From Endothia cerciana (taxonomy: Eukaryota; Ascomycota; Sordariomycetes; Diaporthales; Cryphonectriaceae): DNA of 64,000 nucleotides. The stretch is from NCBI GenBank assembly GCA_026119935.1, contig JALRMH010000039.1, positions 248,001-312,000 of the forward strand. The letters are read 5' to 3'. Shown here piece after piece: positions 11,247-22,179 of this stretch. Below the pieces are notes generated by a model. The model searched no databases. It was not told the origin of the DNA and was given only the letters and a program-made list of their open reading frames with translations. Every line of letters begins with the position of its first letter. Position 1 is the stretch's first letter. Made by a program: the position numbers and the translations under genes.

Positions 11247-13596
11247 ATGGAGAGAAAGAGGAAGATGCCGGCGCGTGCTGCTGCGCGTGTCGAGCAGGCC
11301 GCGAAGAAGGGCAGGACCACAACACCGCCTGGCCATCGCTCTGCCACTCCGGCCGGTGTCCTCAACAGCACTCCAGCTGCCGAGGAAGACGGCGCTGGCG
11401 AGCCTCACATTCAGAACCAGCCGCCGCCGCCGCCACCACCACCACTGCCCACCTCGATTCAGCCCGGAAAGCCTCTCCCGACCGTGGAGGATGCGCAACC
11501 CGAGGATCTCCCCGGCAGGGACTACCAGTCCCTCCAAGAGAGGTAACATGCAATCCCACAATTTTTGTCTCCCCTTCGAGGAGTCGTCGCGGCTGGTCTG
11601 TATCTATGTTCTATCCTGGCCAATTGTGCTGACTGTTGTCCCTCGCAGTGGTGTCCTGGCCGAGTCACTCTCCCGATCCCGACAGCGATGGATAAGCGAT
11701 GGCCTGTTCGAGAAGTACTGGGCCAAGCCCGTCAAGAAGAAGGGTGTCATCCAGGAGGATCCCAAGAACCCACCAAAGGAGAGCATGACCAAGGTCGGCC
11801 AGGTCACCATCTCCCTCGAGCCACATTATTTCGAAGCCACCATGTACGCGGTCAAAGACCCCAATAAGCCTGCACCGCAGCCGGTATCCCGACCGATACT
11901 ACAATATGGCCCTCCTAATGGTGCTATGCCTCCACCTCCCCCGCCTTTGTCAAAACCTGCGACACCCACTACTATATCTGCTCCGGCACAAGCACCGACT
12001 GCTGTGCCTCCTGTTGCTGCCCCCCCTACGCCCTCCACAATTCCTCCTGCTACTCCACCAGCCCAACAGACAACAAACCCCCAGGCACCAACGACCGGTG
12101 CTCCACCGCATGCACCACCGCATGCACCACAAGCACAATCGCAAGCACACCCAACTCCATCTTCAGCAGCCCAAGCTGCCCCTGCCATAGCCCCCACAGC
12201 TGCTCCTATACCGCAAGCTCCGAAACCAGCACCATCGCCATTGACAACAGCTGCAGGGCCAACTTTCCCGGCGCCGGTTCTGAATCGGTCACCAGCACCG
12301 GTGGCTGTCGCGTCAACGCTACCCCAGGGCCCTCCTCGAGCTGCGCCTTCCCAGCCTCCCCAGAATCGTCCTCCACAGCCGGTGCCGGGGACTGATCCCA
12401 TCATCGTTACTCTAGCCGAGAAGGCAAATGAGGATCCCCAGTTGAGGGACCTGATGAAACGAGTGGCCAACGGCAACGCTCCCAAGGACGAGCTCGCCCG
12501 CTTCCAGGCCATCATTGACCAGATCACAGCCGAGAGCAAGAGGAAAGGCGCATTGCAAGGGCCATCTGCGGAGCGTTTATTCGTTGATGGGAAGACTGTC
12601 CGATATTTCGCCGATGAGGTGGATGTCATCATCTCCATCATTTTGAGAACGAACCCAAAACAGACATCCGCCGATCTTACGCCTCCAGCGAACAGCAATG
12701 CCCTAGTTGTGGAGTTGGTGAAGGCTGCGCTTGATGATCCCAAGACATTAGCCCGAGTCCAGCGCATAGCAAAGGCCACGCCGGAGTTCTCGGATGCTAC
12801 TGATCTCAAAGATACCTTGGAGCGTCTGAAAAGTAAACTGGGCCAACAGAAACCACAATCATCGGTTACATCCTTGAGAGCCAATGGCGCAACAAGTGGA
12901 CAACCACAGAGTCCAGCGGTGCAACAGTCACATCCCCAACCGAACCCCCAGCAAGCACTCCGCTCGAAAGGGCCTCCTCCAGCTGTGAAGCCCGATGTCT
13001 CGGCTGTCGTTTTTGAATTTGGGGGTGGGAACGGTGATCGGTATTTGTTTCCAAAATTCAGCATCGTGGAGCAGGTCCAGACATCGTGGGGTCCACAAGT
13101 GATCGCGTCTTTCCTCATTGTGCGAAAGGGAAGCGCCTCAGAGTATGGAGGCGACCCAAAGCTTGATTACTACCAGCCGGTCACTATTCGGATATCCGCA
13201 TCCCAACCGAGATACCTGGATTACTTCTCTAAAGTGGTGGCCCCACAAGACGAAGTCAGACGTTACATGGAGGACATCATGGACAACATGACACGAGCAG
13301 AATACGTTCTACTAGCGATGAGGCTACCGAAGTCAAGAGATGAGACCAAAGAGAATGGCCCCGGGTCTGAGAAGGAGAACAAGCCTGATGGGTCAAAAAA
13401 CGCCACGCCTGAAGTCGACGACCGCCCCAGCGATGTTTATAAGAAAGGCTTCAAGTGGAAGAAAGACAAGACCATGAAACTACTAGCTAAACCCGCCCCA
13501 CTAAAGAACGGCGGCAGCAGGATCGTGGGCGAAGAGGAGTCATACCAGAGCTTCATTGCCAGTGTCAGCCGGAAACAAACGGAGGGTGAGGACTAG
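11247..13596 (+). CDS. swc3: SWR1-complex protein 3 (Swc3)
   Basis: Two exons (11247-11542 and 11649-13596) with a 106-nt intron in phase 2 give 747 residues. The start is the ATG beginning MERKRKM, which is followed by the basic Ala/Arg-rich N-terminus usual for Swc3. The conserved core spans ~75-150 (GKPLPTV, EDLPGRDYQSL, SGVLAESL, W..DGLFEKYW, PPKESM) and crosses the intron exactly. A long Pro/Ala/Gln-rich low-complexity region occupies ~170-330. A second conserved region near 560-680 contains FPKFSIVE and MRLPKSR. The C-terminus is charged. Swc3 is a subunit of the SWR1 chromatin remodeller, which swaps H2A for H2A.Z in the nucleus. Long antisense frames over the Pro-rich part are compositional shadows. 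Confidence 0.88.
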
Positions 13597-14395
13597 CCTA
13601 AGTATTAGAGGACTCATGACCATCTGTCAGGTACCTTCCTGCGGGATGATCAATTGTGGAATAATGTTCCGTATCAACGCCTCCCCAGGTTTTGCAATTT
13701 AGTCTAAATCGGATTTTTGGCAGTGGGCTCGGCTCTCAGTGCTGGGTCCGCAGAGTGAGTACAAGGCTTAAAAGAATGCCCATCAGGCCATAGTACGATC
13801 ACATCCTTAGGCATTTTCATGCCTGAGGACCCTGCAGGAACAGTGAGCATAAGCATCCGCATACTCTGACTGGACGAACACATACCAATTTGGTCACGTA
13901 GGCTACCATACTCTACGTTGCAGAGGTGGCGCACCATGCGGCCGATCATTGGCAGGCCTTCACAAGGGACACTGCTACGCTGTTTACGCACAGAACGATC
14001 TAGACCTTGAGCGGCGTCGTGTTTCTTTCGACCTCCTTTCAAGTGCTTCAAGCACCAGCAGTCATTTCAAACGCACCACACAGGGACCGACGCTCTTGTT
14101 GACAGTCCTGGGGGCCATCCGACATATCAAGCCATAGCATGGCGCGCTTCAAGTGGCTTCGCAAAAGGTCGGTCATGGCGAACCGATGACTCGGCGTCTA
14201 AGGTGCAGCCAGAGATAGCTACGTCCCCGCACGAGCCACAAGGCGAAGCCATTCCCAGCCAGAACTTCGTAGGTCGTGAGGCCTGGGCATCTCCGGCTGG
14301 GCAGCAAAGGACGACGGGAGATCCAGGGAAGCCAACAGCAGTTGTTGAGGAGTCACTCGTCCGTCCCTCGGGAGATCCCATCACAAGAACTCTAG
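13597..14395. other. Intergenic region upstream of the NWD relic
   Basis: Short frames only. The last part may hold further decayed 5' sequence of the NLR relic that follows, but I could not align it to anything. Confidence 0.4.
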
Positions 14396-15112
14396 GACGA
14401 GGCATGGGAGGAATTATCCCGGCAAGGTGGCATGAAGGAAAAGCTTGAGAAATATGGGGAAGTGCTGTTCATCAACACCGTGACCATGGAGATGGGTATC
14501 AAGCAAATTGCAATGCAGGAACTTATCGAACAGAGAGCCCGAGGAATTGAAGGAAGAGAATTCAGGGTGGGTTCTCTGAAAGCTAAAGATGTGGCTGAGC
14601 CTGTGACCAAGGTGATTGCTTGTAAGTCAAACGTGGCCGTATCAATCTGACACATACTGACCGTGAGATAGCTCTCAAAGGCTACCGTTAGTGACGCGGT
14701 CTCTGCACCCCCCACTGATTCTCTTGCCTGGATAGGTGTGTGTATGATTCTTCCTGTAAGTCTCTGTGCTCGGCATTGCATTCACATTCAGCTACTCACG
14801 GTGAATCACCTAGTTGTCGACGAATCCGTCTAAATAGGGGATCTCTCGCACCAACGCCCTCGAGCAATTGAAAAGTGTCCTAGAGCGCTGCTCCATTGAG
14901 AGAGCGTCGCTACCGGAGAGAATATGAGTCAAAAGATAGACTTTCCGAGGCTGACGACTTCGTCTTCTTACGAAGCTCACTGAAAGATCTCTACATCAAG
15001 ATCTTGACGTTCCAGATAACAGCTGTGCATAGTTACAAGGCAACACCTTGCAGAGGCTTTCCAAAGACATGATAAAATTGAACTCCTGGGAAGACCTGAA
15101 AGCCATCACACG
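14396..15112 (+). pseudogene. Relic of an NWD-type NLR (STAND) N-terminal domain
   Basis: Several blocks in shifting frames keep the order of the fungal NWD NACHT-NTPase N-terminal domain. These are DEAWEEL at 14396 (preceded by TAG where the family has Trp), EKLEKYGEVL, IKQIAMQEL, and then AVSAPPTDSLAWIGVCMILP at 14698-14757. NPSK, a stop and NALEQLKSVLE follow near 14822-14880, then LKDLYIKILTFQ near 14983, and finally KDMIKLNSWEDL near 15065-15105. Stops and frame changes separate the blocks, and no downstream NACHT or repeat domain remains before the 3' end of the MFS gene at 15181. NLRs of this type trigger or regulate heterokaryon incompatibility and cell death in fungi. This copy is dead and truncated. 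A Trp-to-stop change fits G-to-A RIP damage. Confidence 0.72.
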
Positions 15113-15180
15113 GCCTCAGGTCACATCTATTCACTGACTGGTGCGTAATGCGTAGGATGCTCCGGTCCAGCACTACTGCA

Positions 15181-16972
15181 TCATAACATATGAAGACTTG
15201 AGTTCTTCGTCGCTCTTCGGAATCTTTTACCAAAAGATATGAAAATTGCCAACCCGAGAACCGAGAGACCAACAGTGACGGCCATGAGTGTCAACACTGA
15301 GGCGATGTAACCCTGTCGAGTGCACCAGTCGTTGAAAAAGAAGACCATGGCAAACTGTTCAAAGGTAATGTCAGCGATCTGTTCCTTCAGACCAAGAACG
15401 ATGGGTCAAATGTCTGGTTGGCGGTTTAGGACAGCCCCACTCACCCCAAAGGTATTCTTCACGACCGTAGCAGCAATCATGACCTCCCCCGGGAGGCTCT
15501 TATAAGAATCCACCGCATAACTGATCACCACAGTCGGAACCCCTACCACCTGAACGCCCACTAAACCGTACCCAACGACCACTATAACCTCCCAGGCCCA
15601 CCCCCTCTGATAGCCGACAGCAGTAATGACCATGCCCACAAGGCACGCAGCGACATACGGCACGGCGCTGAGCAGTCTAAACTCCGCCTCCAGCACCCCT
15701 CCATTCCGCCTCGCGCGCCTGAGCGCGATCCAGTCGCTCAGCGGACCCGCCGTCAGCAGCGCGATGACGGCGCCGGCCGCGAAGGCGAAGTTCGTGTACC
15801 CGATCTGCGCGCTGTTGAAGAGGTACGGCGGCGCGGCGAAGACCTGTGCCTCGGTAAGATTTAGCGCGAGCAGGCAGTTCGCCGCGAAGCCCATGGTGAG
15901 GCTCGCCCAGAGAACGATGGGGAAGGAGAAGATCTGTATCGGCGAGATCACGTCGCGGATGACGCATCTTAGGCCACGAGAGAAGCGTGGTCGAGGCATG
16001 ACCGAAAACTGCGTCCGGCTTGGATGACCCACTGGCCTGGGGCTGGGCCTGAAGAGGGACGTCTGATGTTCGCCGCTGCCGTCGGGGGAGCTACGCGAGG
16101 CCACATCATCGTAGACGGTGGACGTGCTCTTCTCCCCGCCCAGGCCAACCTTGGACGCTTGTGGCTCCGACTCCGTGGAAGATAATGATGCATCAGCAGG
16201 CCGTTCGTACTTCGTCTCCGGATGCGCGACGACAATCAGCACCAGACTCGCGGCCTGCAGGATCGCACACAGCCGGAAGAACCACCTCCAGCTCATCCTC
16301 GCGGCTATACTCCCCGCGATGATAGGCCCTATGAAGATTCCCAGGAAATATGCCCAAAAGTAAAGCGCCATCGATCGCCCCCGCTGGTGGACGAACAGAA
16401 GATCAGCAATAACCATGGGCATGATGGACTCGTTCGCAGCCGCGCCCAGGCCGGAGATGACCCGCGCGCCGAGGAAGCTGGGGAACGAGGTGACGAGGGC
16501 TTGCCAGACGTTCGCCAGGACGCAGACGAGCCCGCAGACGATGATGACGGGACGCCGGCCGCAGATCTTGGCGAGGGGGACGATGAGGAGGTTGGCATAG
16601 CCGAGGGTGATGGCCGCAACACCGAAGAGAAGGTTGACCTGCGGGATGGTCTTGTGGAACTCGGCGATGAATACCTCGGTGAGGGGAGCGATCGAAAGAG
16701 GGGTCAAGATGGAGACGAAGACGAAGACGAATTGATTTAAAATCACGATTGTTTTCCACGTTGTGCTCCAGTTCTGGGCCCTGTAGTGTCAGTTATAAGA
16801 GCACAGGTGTGGTAGAGGGCGAGAGAATCAGAGGACGCACCAAGGGGTCATCCGCATTATTCGTCGGCCTTGGAATCAGAACGAGTTCCTGTGAGCGGAC
16901 AGACTCGCCGTGGGTTCCTTCAAAGACCACCTCCGTCCCCGGTATGAGTTCCCTGTCATCTTTGACATCCAT
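15181..16972 (-). CDS. MFS drug:H+ antiporter-type transporter
   Basis: Three exons (16972-16841, 16773-15445, 15354-15181) with introns of 67 and 90 nt in phase 0 give 544 residues. Exon 1 supplies the cytosolic leader MDVKDDREL and an IPRPTN...DDPLNW motif completed across intron 1, which is the fungal MFS N-terminal signature. About twelve membrane helices follow. The first half carries CGRRPVI (loop 2-3) and an ARVISGLGAAANESIMP helix. A central Ser-rich cytosolic loop lies near residues 225-290. The last exon ends in a basic tail (GKRFRRATK). The pattern fits the DHA1-like multidrug or toxin efflux group of the plasma membrane, but the substrate cannot be read from sequence. Its 3' end abuts the NLR relic. 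Confidence 0.85.
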
Positions 16973-17553
16973 CTTCTTGCTTTTGCTGAGATTTCGAGGT
17001 ATCTTTCCACTTCTAAGACCACTCTTGCCGAAAGCACGTACAAAGGAATAGTCAAGTGTTTTGCATCTAAGAAGTCCGGCGAGAAATCATATATTGTGTA
17101 TATCACATTGACCGCAGAAGCCTGTCTTTTATACCCCCGTGCTTCCGCCACTTCCCCATAACACCTCCGGGCGAGTGGTAGGGATGTTTACGGTCATTAT
17201 CGTCGCGTCGCACATCACACAGACGGGTGGGCAATGGCAAAATTGGAAATTGATCCTCAACTTTCACCCTCTCGCATCATTTACCCCTTACGTCTGAGAA
17301 GGCGGAAGATTACTTCGTGCAATGTACGGCATAAGTGAAGTCATCCTCGGGTGCAATACGTGACAGGTCTCTCTGCCAGCGCGAGGCTGAGCCTAGGGAT
17401 ATGCTTTCGGAGGTCCGAACCTATAAGCTGCCAAGGTATTGACCGCACAACGCAAAACGTTTCATTCAACTCAGTCCTTCTATCAGATGGATAATGCTAT
17501 GTATGCGTCCAATATAGTGTTTTGAAATCCCGGAAAACGCGCCCTCTACGCGG
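16973..17553. other. Upstream region of the MFS gene
   Basis: This holds the promoter and leader of the minus-strand MFS gene. No gene-like frame was recognised. Confidence 0.4.
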
Positions 17554-17696
17554 ACTTGCATCAGGGCAGTACCTTGCTTCATATTGTCCGGCATCTCCTC
17601 CAGAGCAATACATTCGAAGTGAAACCATTCTTCCGCGCAATCCTCGCCATCACATCCGATCATCATGCCGCAGCTAGGATCACGGCAGTAGCAGTA
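17554..17696 (-). pseudogene. Isolated PHD zinc-finger relic
   Basis: On the minus strand from 17696 the frame reads YCYCRDPSCG, MIGCDGEDC and EWFHFEC. This is the Cys4-His-Cys3 start of a PHD finger of the ING type (methylated histone H3 tail reader). The final Tyr-Cys pair is found only after a frame change near 17570, and the last zinc ligand is lost, so the finger cannot fold as written. No other part of an ING-like protein was found nearby. It is probably a fragment of a duplicated gene. Confidence 0.6.
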
Positions 17697-17801
17697 TCAA
17701 GTCCCCGCCACGTCGGGTAGAATCAGACGTGCTCCGTGTCCTCCTTCGCTTTCTCGATCCTCCAGACTCCTCATCTTCCAAATCCTTCCTCTTAGTCCCA
17801 A

Positions 17802-18815
17802 TCACCCCTTCACTCTCCTGAAATTTTTCACACCGCTCCTCCTCCTCATCGCCGCTTGCTCTCGCAACATTTCTTTCAGGATCATGCAGCGCATTGACGA
17901 CTTTTTCTGAACGCCCATATCATCCCCCTTCGTCGTCTCAACAATTTCAGGATCAAACCATCCCTCTGTGTAGCTCCCACCAAAAGCAATAATCCATAGC
18001 TCTCCCGACGAGTCGACCACGGAATTGTCACCTTTCGCGTCGCTCCATATTACGCCATGCTCGTGAAGTGTGGTCTTCATGGCTTCAGCCTCTTTAGCCC
18101 ATTTTTCGCGCTGGGATTGAGGGATAGAGCTGTCGAAATTTTCTGTCAAGGGTATTAGGTCTTTTATGAGGGTTTGCAGAGATCCCATGATAGATTTGCG
18201 GCCGTCGTCTTCGTCTGAAGATTGGTCATTTTCGGTGACGATGCCTGCGAGGCGAGGCCACCGGATCTTTTCATGTAGGCCCTTCTTGCCAAGCTGATTA
18301 AGGAGACCAAGCTCTCATTTTGTTGGCTGTGGGTTGGTGTTGTCGAGGCTCTTGAAGGAAAGCCTCTGCTTCTCTCCGAGGTCACCACCAGCACCTGACG
18401 GCGCCAGCTCCACGATGCTTGGATGAAATGGCTGGGGAGCACCGCTGCAGCTGAGAACTCTCAACCTCTTAGCTGAGTGCCAAGGTACATTGATGTTGCG
18501 AATATACTTGTGTATTGGCGTGAGGCTGGGGTACAGCTTCGTCATCCTTTCTTCAAGAGCTGGCTCGGGCTCCACTTCTCCTGTATTTAGCTGGTGTTCT
18601 TCGGCTTCCAGACTGAAGTAGCGTGTGGAGTCTTTGTACCAGTCGTCCAGAGTTTGTGCTGGAAGATCCCTTGAGTTCACAGGTTCCTCAAGTATCGATC
18701 GCAGCGGCGAGGTTAACCATTCATAAAGGGCCTCTTCAGAGTCGCCATCCTCAGATAGGGTTTGTTTTCGTAGTTTCTGTATAGACGGTGCCCATGTCTA
18801 CGCCGCTGTCGATGG
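17802..18815 (-). pseudogene. Decayed protein-kinase-like gene
   Basis: A single minus-strand frame runs from about 18815 to the stop at 17802 and is broken by TGA at 18315-18317. A further TAG lies just upstream near 18800. The N-terminal part (DWYKDSTRYFSLEAEE, RMTKLYPSLTPIHKYI) is followed by ELGLLNQL, RWPRLAGIV and an acidic stretch. The C-terminal half has a kinase-like catalytic loop, HGVIWSDAKGDN. The normal DFG-type metal motif then appears as IIAFGGSYTEGW, with Ala in place of Asp. This order matches fungal kinase-like proteins related to the aminoglycoside phosphotransferase/RIO group. A piece reading IIAEVKKLKPEA near 18900-18940 may be more of its 5' part. The stops and the lost metal-binding Asp argue for a pseudogene. 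Confidence 0.65.
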
Positions 18816-19885
18816 ACTCATCTCGACATTCCGCAACCATCCATTGGATCTGCATTCTTGACCTTAGCTAACAGCCGCAGGTATTCTTTCTGAAACCCAG
18901 AACTGCCGGATCTGGAGGCTGCTTCGGGCTTCAATTTCTTGACCTCTGCGATGATATGAAAGCGGATGTTCTATGCCAGGATGGTCAGAGAACAACTATC
19001 CTCGTCGTCGCGGAAGAAAGTTGAGAACATTATGGCGTCACGATAATTGCTGTGATGACATTTTGGGCTATGCATGGCCGGAGCTGCTCTGATAGTACGG
19101 CAATGATGGCGGAAAAGGTGGAAGACCAAAGAAGATGTCGTGAGAGTCTATACCGACATTGAAACGAAGAAAAGATTCTAGAAGCATTCTCAACATCGCG
19201 TGGACCGTTGTGACGGCCACTAGTCCAATGGTCTACCACGATGCCGGGGCCGTCGGGTGTGACGAATAGATCAATTCTATATATCTGTACTCTTACATGA
19301 CGTTTCCGATAGCCAGGAACCAGCTAAATTAGCTTCGATATTGGACACAATATGGAGCATACAGGGATCAGAATAACTTTCCTCCAGGAGATAATGGTAC
19401 CGGCTCACTAAGCAGGAGGCTTTTCGGTACTGCAAGGATTCCACAACCACTCTGCTAAAACTACAAGATGCCACGGTCCTTCATGTATTTCAACTTATTG
19501 ATAATACCAAATAGTTGACGAATGTAATATTGGCATACGAGGCGTTTCAGTTACGCAGTCCACCTTGGGAGTGCCGGTAAAGCAAATTTGCCTGCCTGTG
19601 AGTTTCAAAATATTGGTCGTCCTCCTCACGAGGGTGAACATGAGGCCAGGCTGATAGAAGGCCAAAACCCCCACGGGAGCCATGATAGTTTGTCCATGCC
19701 TCTTTTTTTTCTGCGCCGTCCTCGCCAAGATAGGGTGCCCGTCTGGTCTTATCGCACGGTCTGGCCTGAGCAGCTCTCAGAGACCTATGTGTACATCGAA
19801 GGCACGGTGCCCAACTGACTGGTACATATTTCATTGTTTTTCTCACAGATATCAGAGGACATTAAACTATGTACATTGGACGAGG
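18816..19885. other. Intergenic region with possible gene fragments
   Basis: A minus-strand piece near 18850-18945 is rich in Lys/Glu/Ala codons and could be a further fragment of the kinase-like relic. A frame at 19030-19239 contains a VDHWTSGRHN motif that I do not recognise. No intact gene was found. Confidence 0.4.
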
Positions 19886-21102
19886 CTAAGTCAAGGCTAT
19901 AGAATTAGTAGCTTCATCGGGCATGTCGCCTGAATCCTGGCACCCTCCCTCATTTTCTCCATTGTTAGGAATGCCTTCCACACCCGGTCCGAGGAGGTTA
20001 GGAGGCCATTGGAACGGAAAACGAGCAAATCTGTCCGGATAGAGAAGGGAAGCCTCAGCTGATCCCCTAGAAATTGGCTCACCAGAGCGGTTAGGTTCTA
20101 CCACGTACTGGAAGGGTCCGAGGAAGATTCTCGAGTCAAAGTTCTGATAACGCATTGCTTCGTACGCAAGAATACCGATCATCTCGGCACGGATTTTATC
20201 TGCATGGATACAATCAGCTGTTATTTCCACAGAAGTACACTTGGAGTAGACATGGTGAGTCTTACCTGGCTGACAATCTCCATTTATATTGGCGAAGACC
20301 GCGGGGTGATAGGCGTGTGGAACGCCTGCATGGGCAGCTTCATTAATTCTAAGCAAAGTAGTTTTCAATATATCATAAGCACGTAGACCGCAAGAGAACT
20401 CGTCGTTGTTCTGCGCGGGATACCACAAATAATCTGGTCCTGTTTTGGTAAACTCAAACTGTCTTCGAGGCGAGAGTATCCTTTGCAACCGTCGCCAGAT
20501 GAAGGGAGGGATATCCGGGGCGTAGTATGGGTCCACGATGATTACATGATCAATGTATGTTATACCAGCTTGCGTGACCTGGTGGAGAATTAGGGCTACC
20601 CAGTGACTCTCAATGCCTATGGGCATCAGCGTATAGGAATGACTCTTGATAGCTACGAGGAAATCGGAATGCATATCCACAATGGCTGCATTCTGTCTTG
20701 TGAATTCAGCCTCAGCAACATCGGGATCATCTTGTTGTATGCCCTCAAAAAGCACAGCAACCTCCGGGCGATGCGAGACATAGTTGATGAAGTGTCTTGA
20801 ATGATCATGTAGAAAATTCATATGGAAGCCCATTGCTTTGTCGATAGCTTCAATGGGGACATATGTAAAGGAGCTTGTCTAGTGAGAATTTTGGTCAGAA
20901 TTGTCTGATGAGGGTTGTTGAATACTCAACTTACCTGCAAATAATTCAATGCACAAATGGTCATTACAGTCTGCTGTTGAATGTTGTAGGATGCCGTGTC
21001 CACCCTACCACTGATGGCACTAGTCTCCACCAGGACTTGTCTTTCTTCAATGTTAACATCGTCGACTGATCTACTTTCACGGTTGACGTATATTGGGTCC
21101 AT
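19886..21102 (-). CDS. Ulp1-like (C48) cysteine protease, orphan
   Basis: Three exons (21102-20935, 20878-20266, 20199-19886) with introns of 56 and 66 nt give 364 residues. The catalytic set of Ulp1/SENP proteases is complete and correctly ordered. It comprises His148 (ESHWVAL), Asp172 (IIVDPYY), Gln212 (WYPAQNND) and Cys219 (EFSCGLRAYD). Ulp1 enzymes remove or process SUMO-like modifiers, and fungal genomes also carry divergent C48 proteases linked to transposons. This one has only ~56 extra N-terminal residues and no targeting or DNA-binding domain. Its substrate is therefore unknown, and it could be a domesticated element-derived protease. The second intron is a multiple of three without a stop, so its retention would insert 22 residues. 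Neighbours on the left are gene relics. Confidence 0.72.
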
Positions 21103-22179
21103 AGCTAGTCCACAATTGTTATCTGCAATATTATATTATTCGTTATAGACCACATTCTGTGATGCGAGTTATCGTGCTGCAGGCCAGACGCTTTAAGAAT
21201 TCGAAGACTATCCTTGTGGTCGAGTTTCATATGGTCCGAGTCTGTAAACTGGCCATTGTGCTCAAACTTCCATCCTTTGTCATGGCGGATGGTGAACAAT
21301 AGTAATTCCCTTTGACTTGAAAAGAATCCATGATGGGGCTGTCACGGAGTCAAAGAATTTTCTTCACAGCCAAAGGACGTGCAAGTCATAATCAAAACCA
21401 TCTCCTTGTGAACAAAGGCATCGCCATAGAACAACACAAGCAGATCATCGATCTGCAGACCAACTGAAGAACATCTGATAATCTACAATGTCCCGCACTG
21501 TCACTTTAGCAACTGTGTGAGGGCTGGATTGTAGGTACAATTTGAAAAGTTGCGTACGACTCAGCACATCTTGGAGAATGATTCTCATTATACGGAAAAA
21601 TGTCTGCTCCGACTAGATCCATTACTCAGATGGCTCTTCTATGCAGCCCCTTTTCTCTTCGCTGAAGCTCCTGAGCCGAAGCCCCCCCCTCTTTTTTTTA
21701 AAAAAATAAAAATTGAAAAGGAAGCCAAAGACCAGACCGAAATCTTTCACTACTTCCAACTACCTTTTTCATTCCCAGGTCCCCTTCATCTCCATCCTCA
21801 TCTCACTGACTTGGAGTCATCAGGTGCTTTCCCCCCATCCTTTTCAATTTATTTTCTTGCTTTATAAACAAGATGGTTGTATTTGAGAGTATAGTACAGT
21901 CGAACTCCGAAGGCAAGTCTCGGATGTGAACTTGGTCTTAATGTGACGAATGAGGGCGGTGGGAGGCGAATTGGTAGCATACGTATTACGTGATGTTGAC
22001 CAGGGTACTCTCGCTCCGTCGCCGATTGATTAACGCATGCTTGATACTCCTTCCGCATTACATCATCCGCCGTGGTCTGGTACGGCACCATCCATCGGGC
22101 CATCCACGCTGTAAGGACGTACGTCGAGATATCTTGGGCCCTTCTCGAGGCATCAATCAGCCTATGGTAAGCCAAGATA
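21103..22179. other. Divergent upstream region
   Basis: This is the shared upstream DNA of the Ulp1-like gene (minus) and the F-box gene (plus). A C-tract followed by a T/A-rich tract lies at about 21682-21716, a typical nucleosome-poor promoter sequence. No coding frame was recognised. Confidence 0.45.

Noticed and set aside
11826..13118. 430-residue antisense open frame over swc3
   Set aside because: It is a shadow of the Pro/Ala-rich sense frame: Gly/Ala-rich with no domain, while the sense protein is clearly Swc3.
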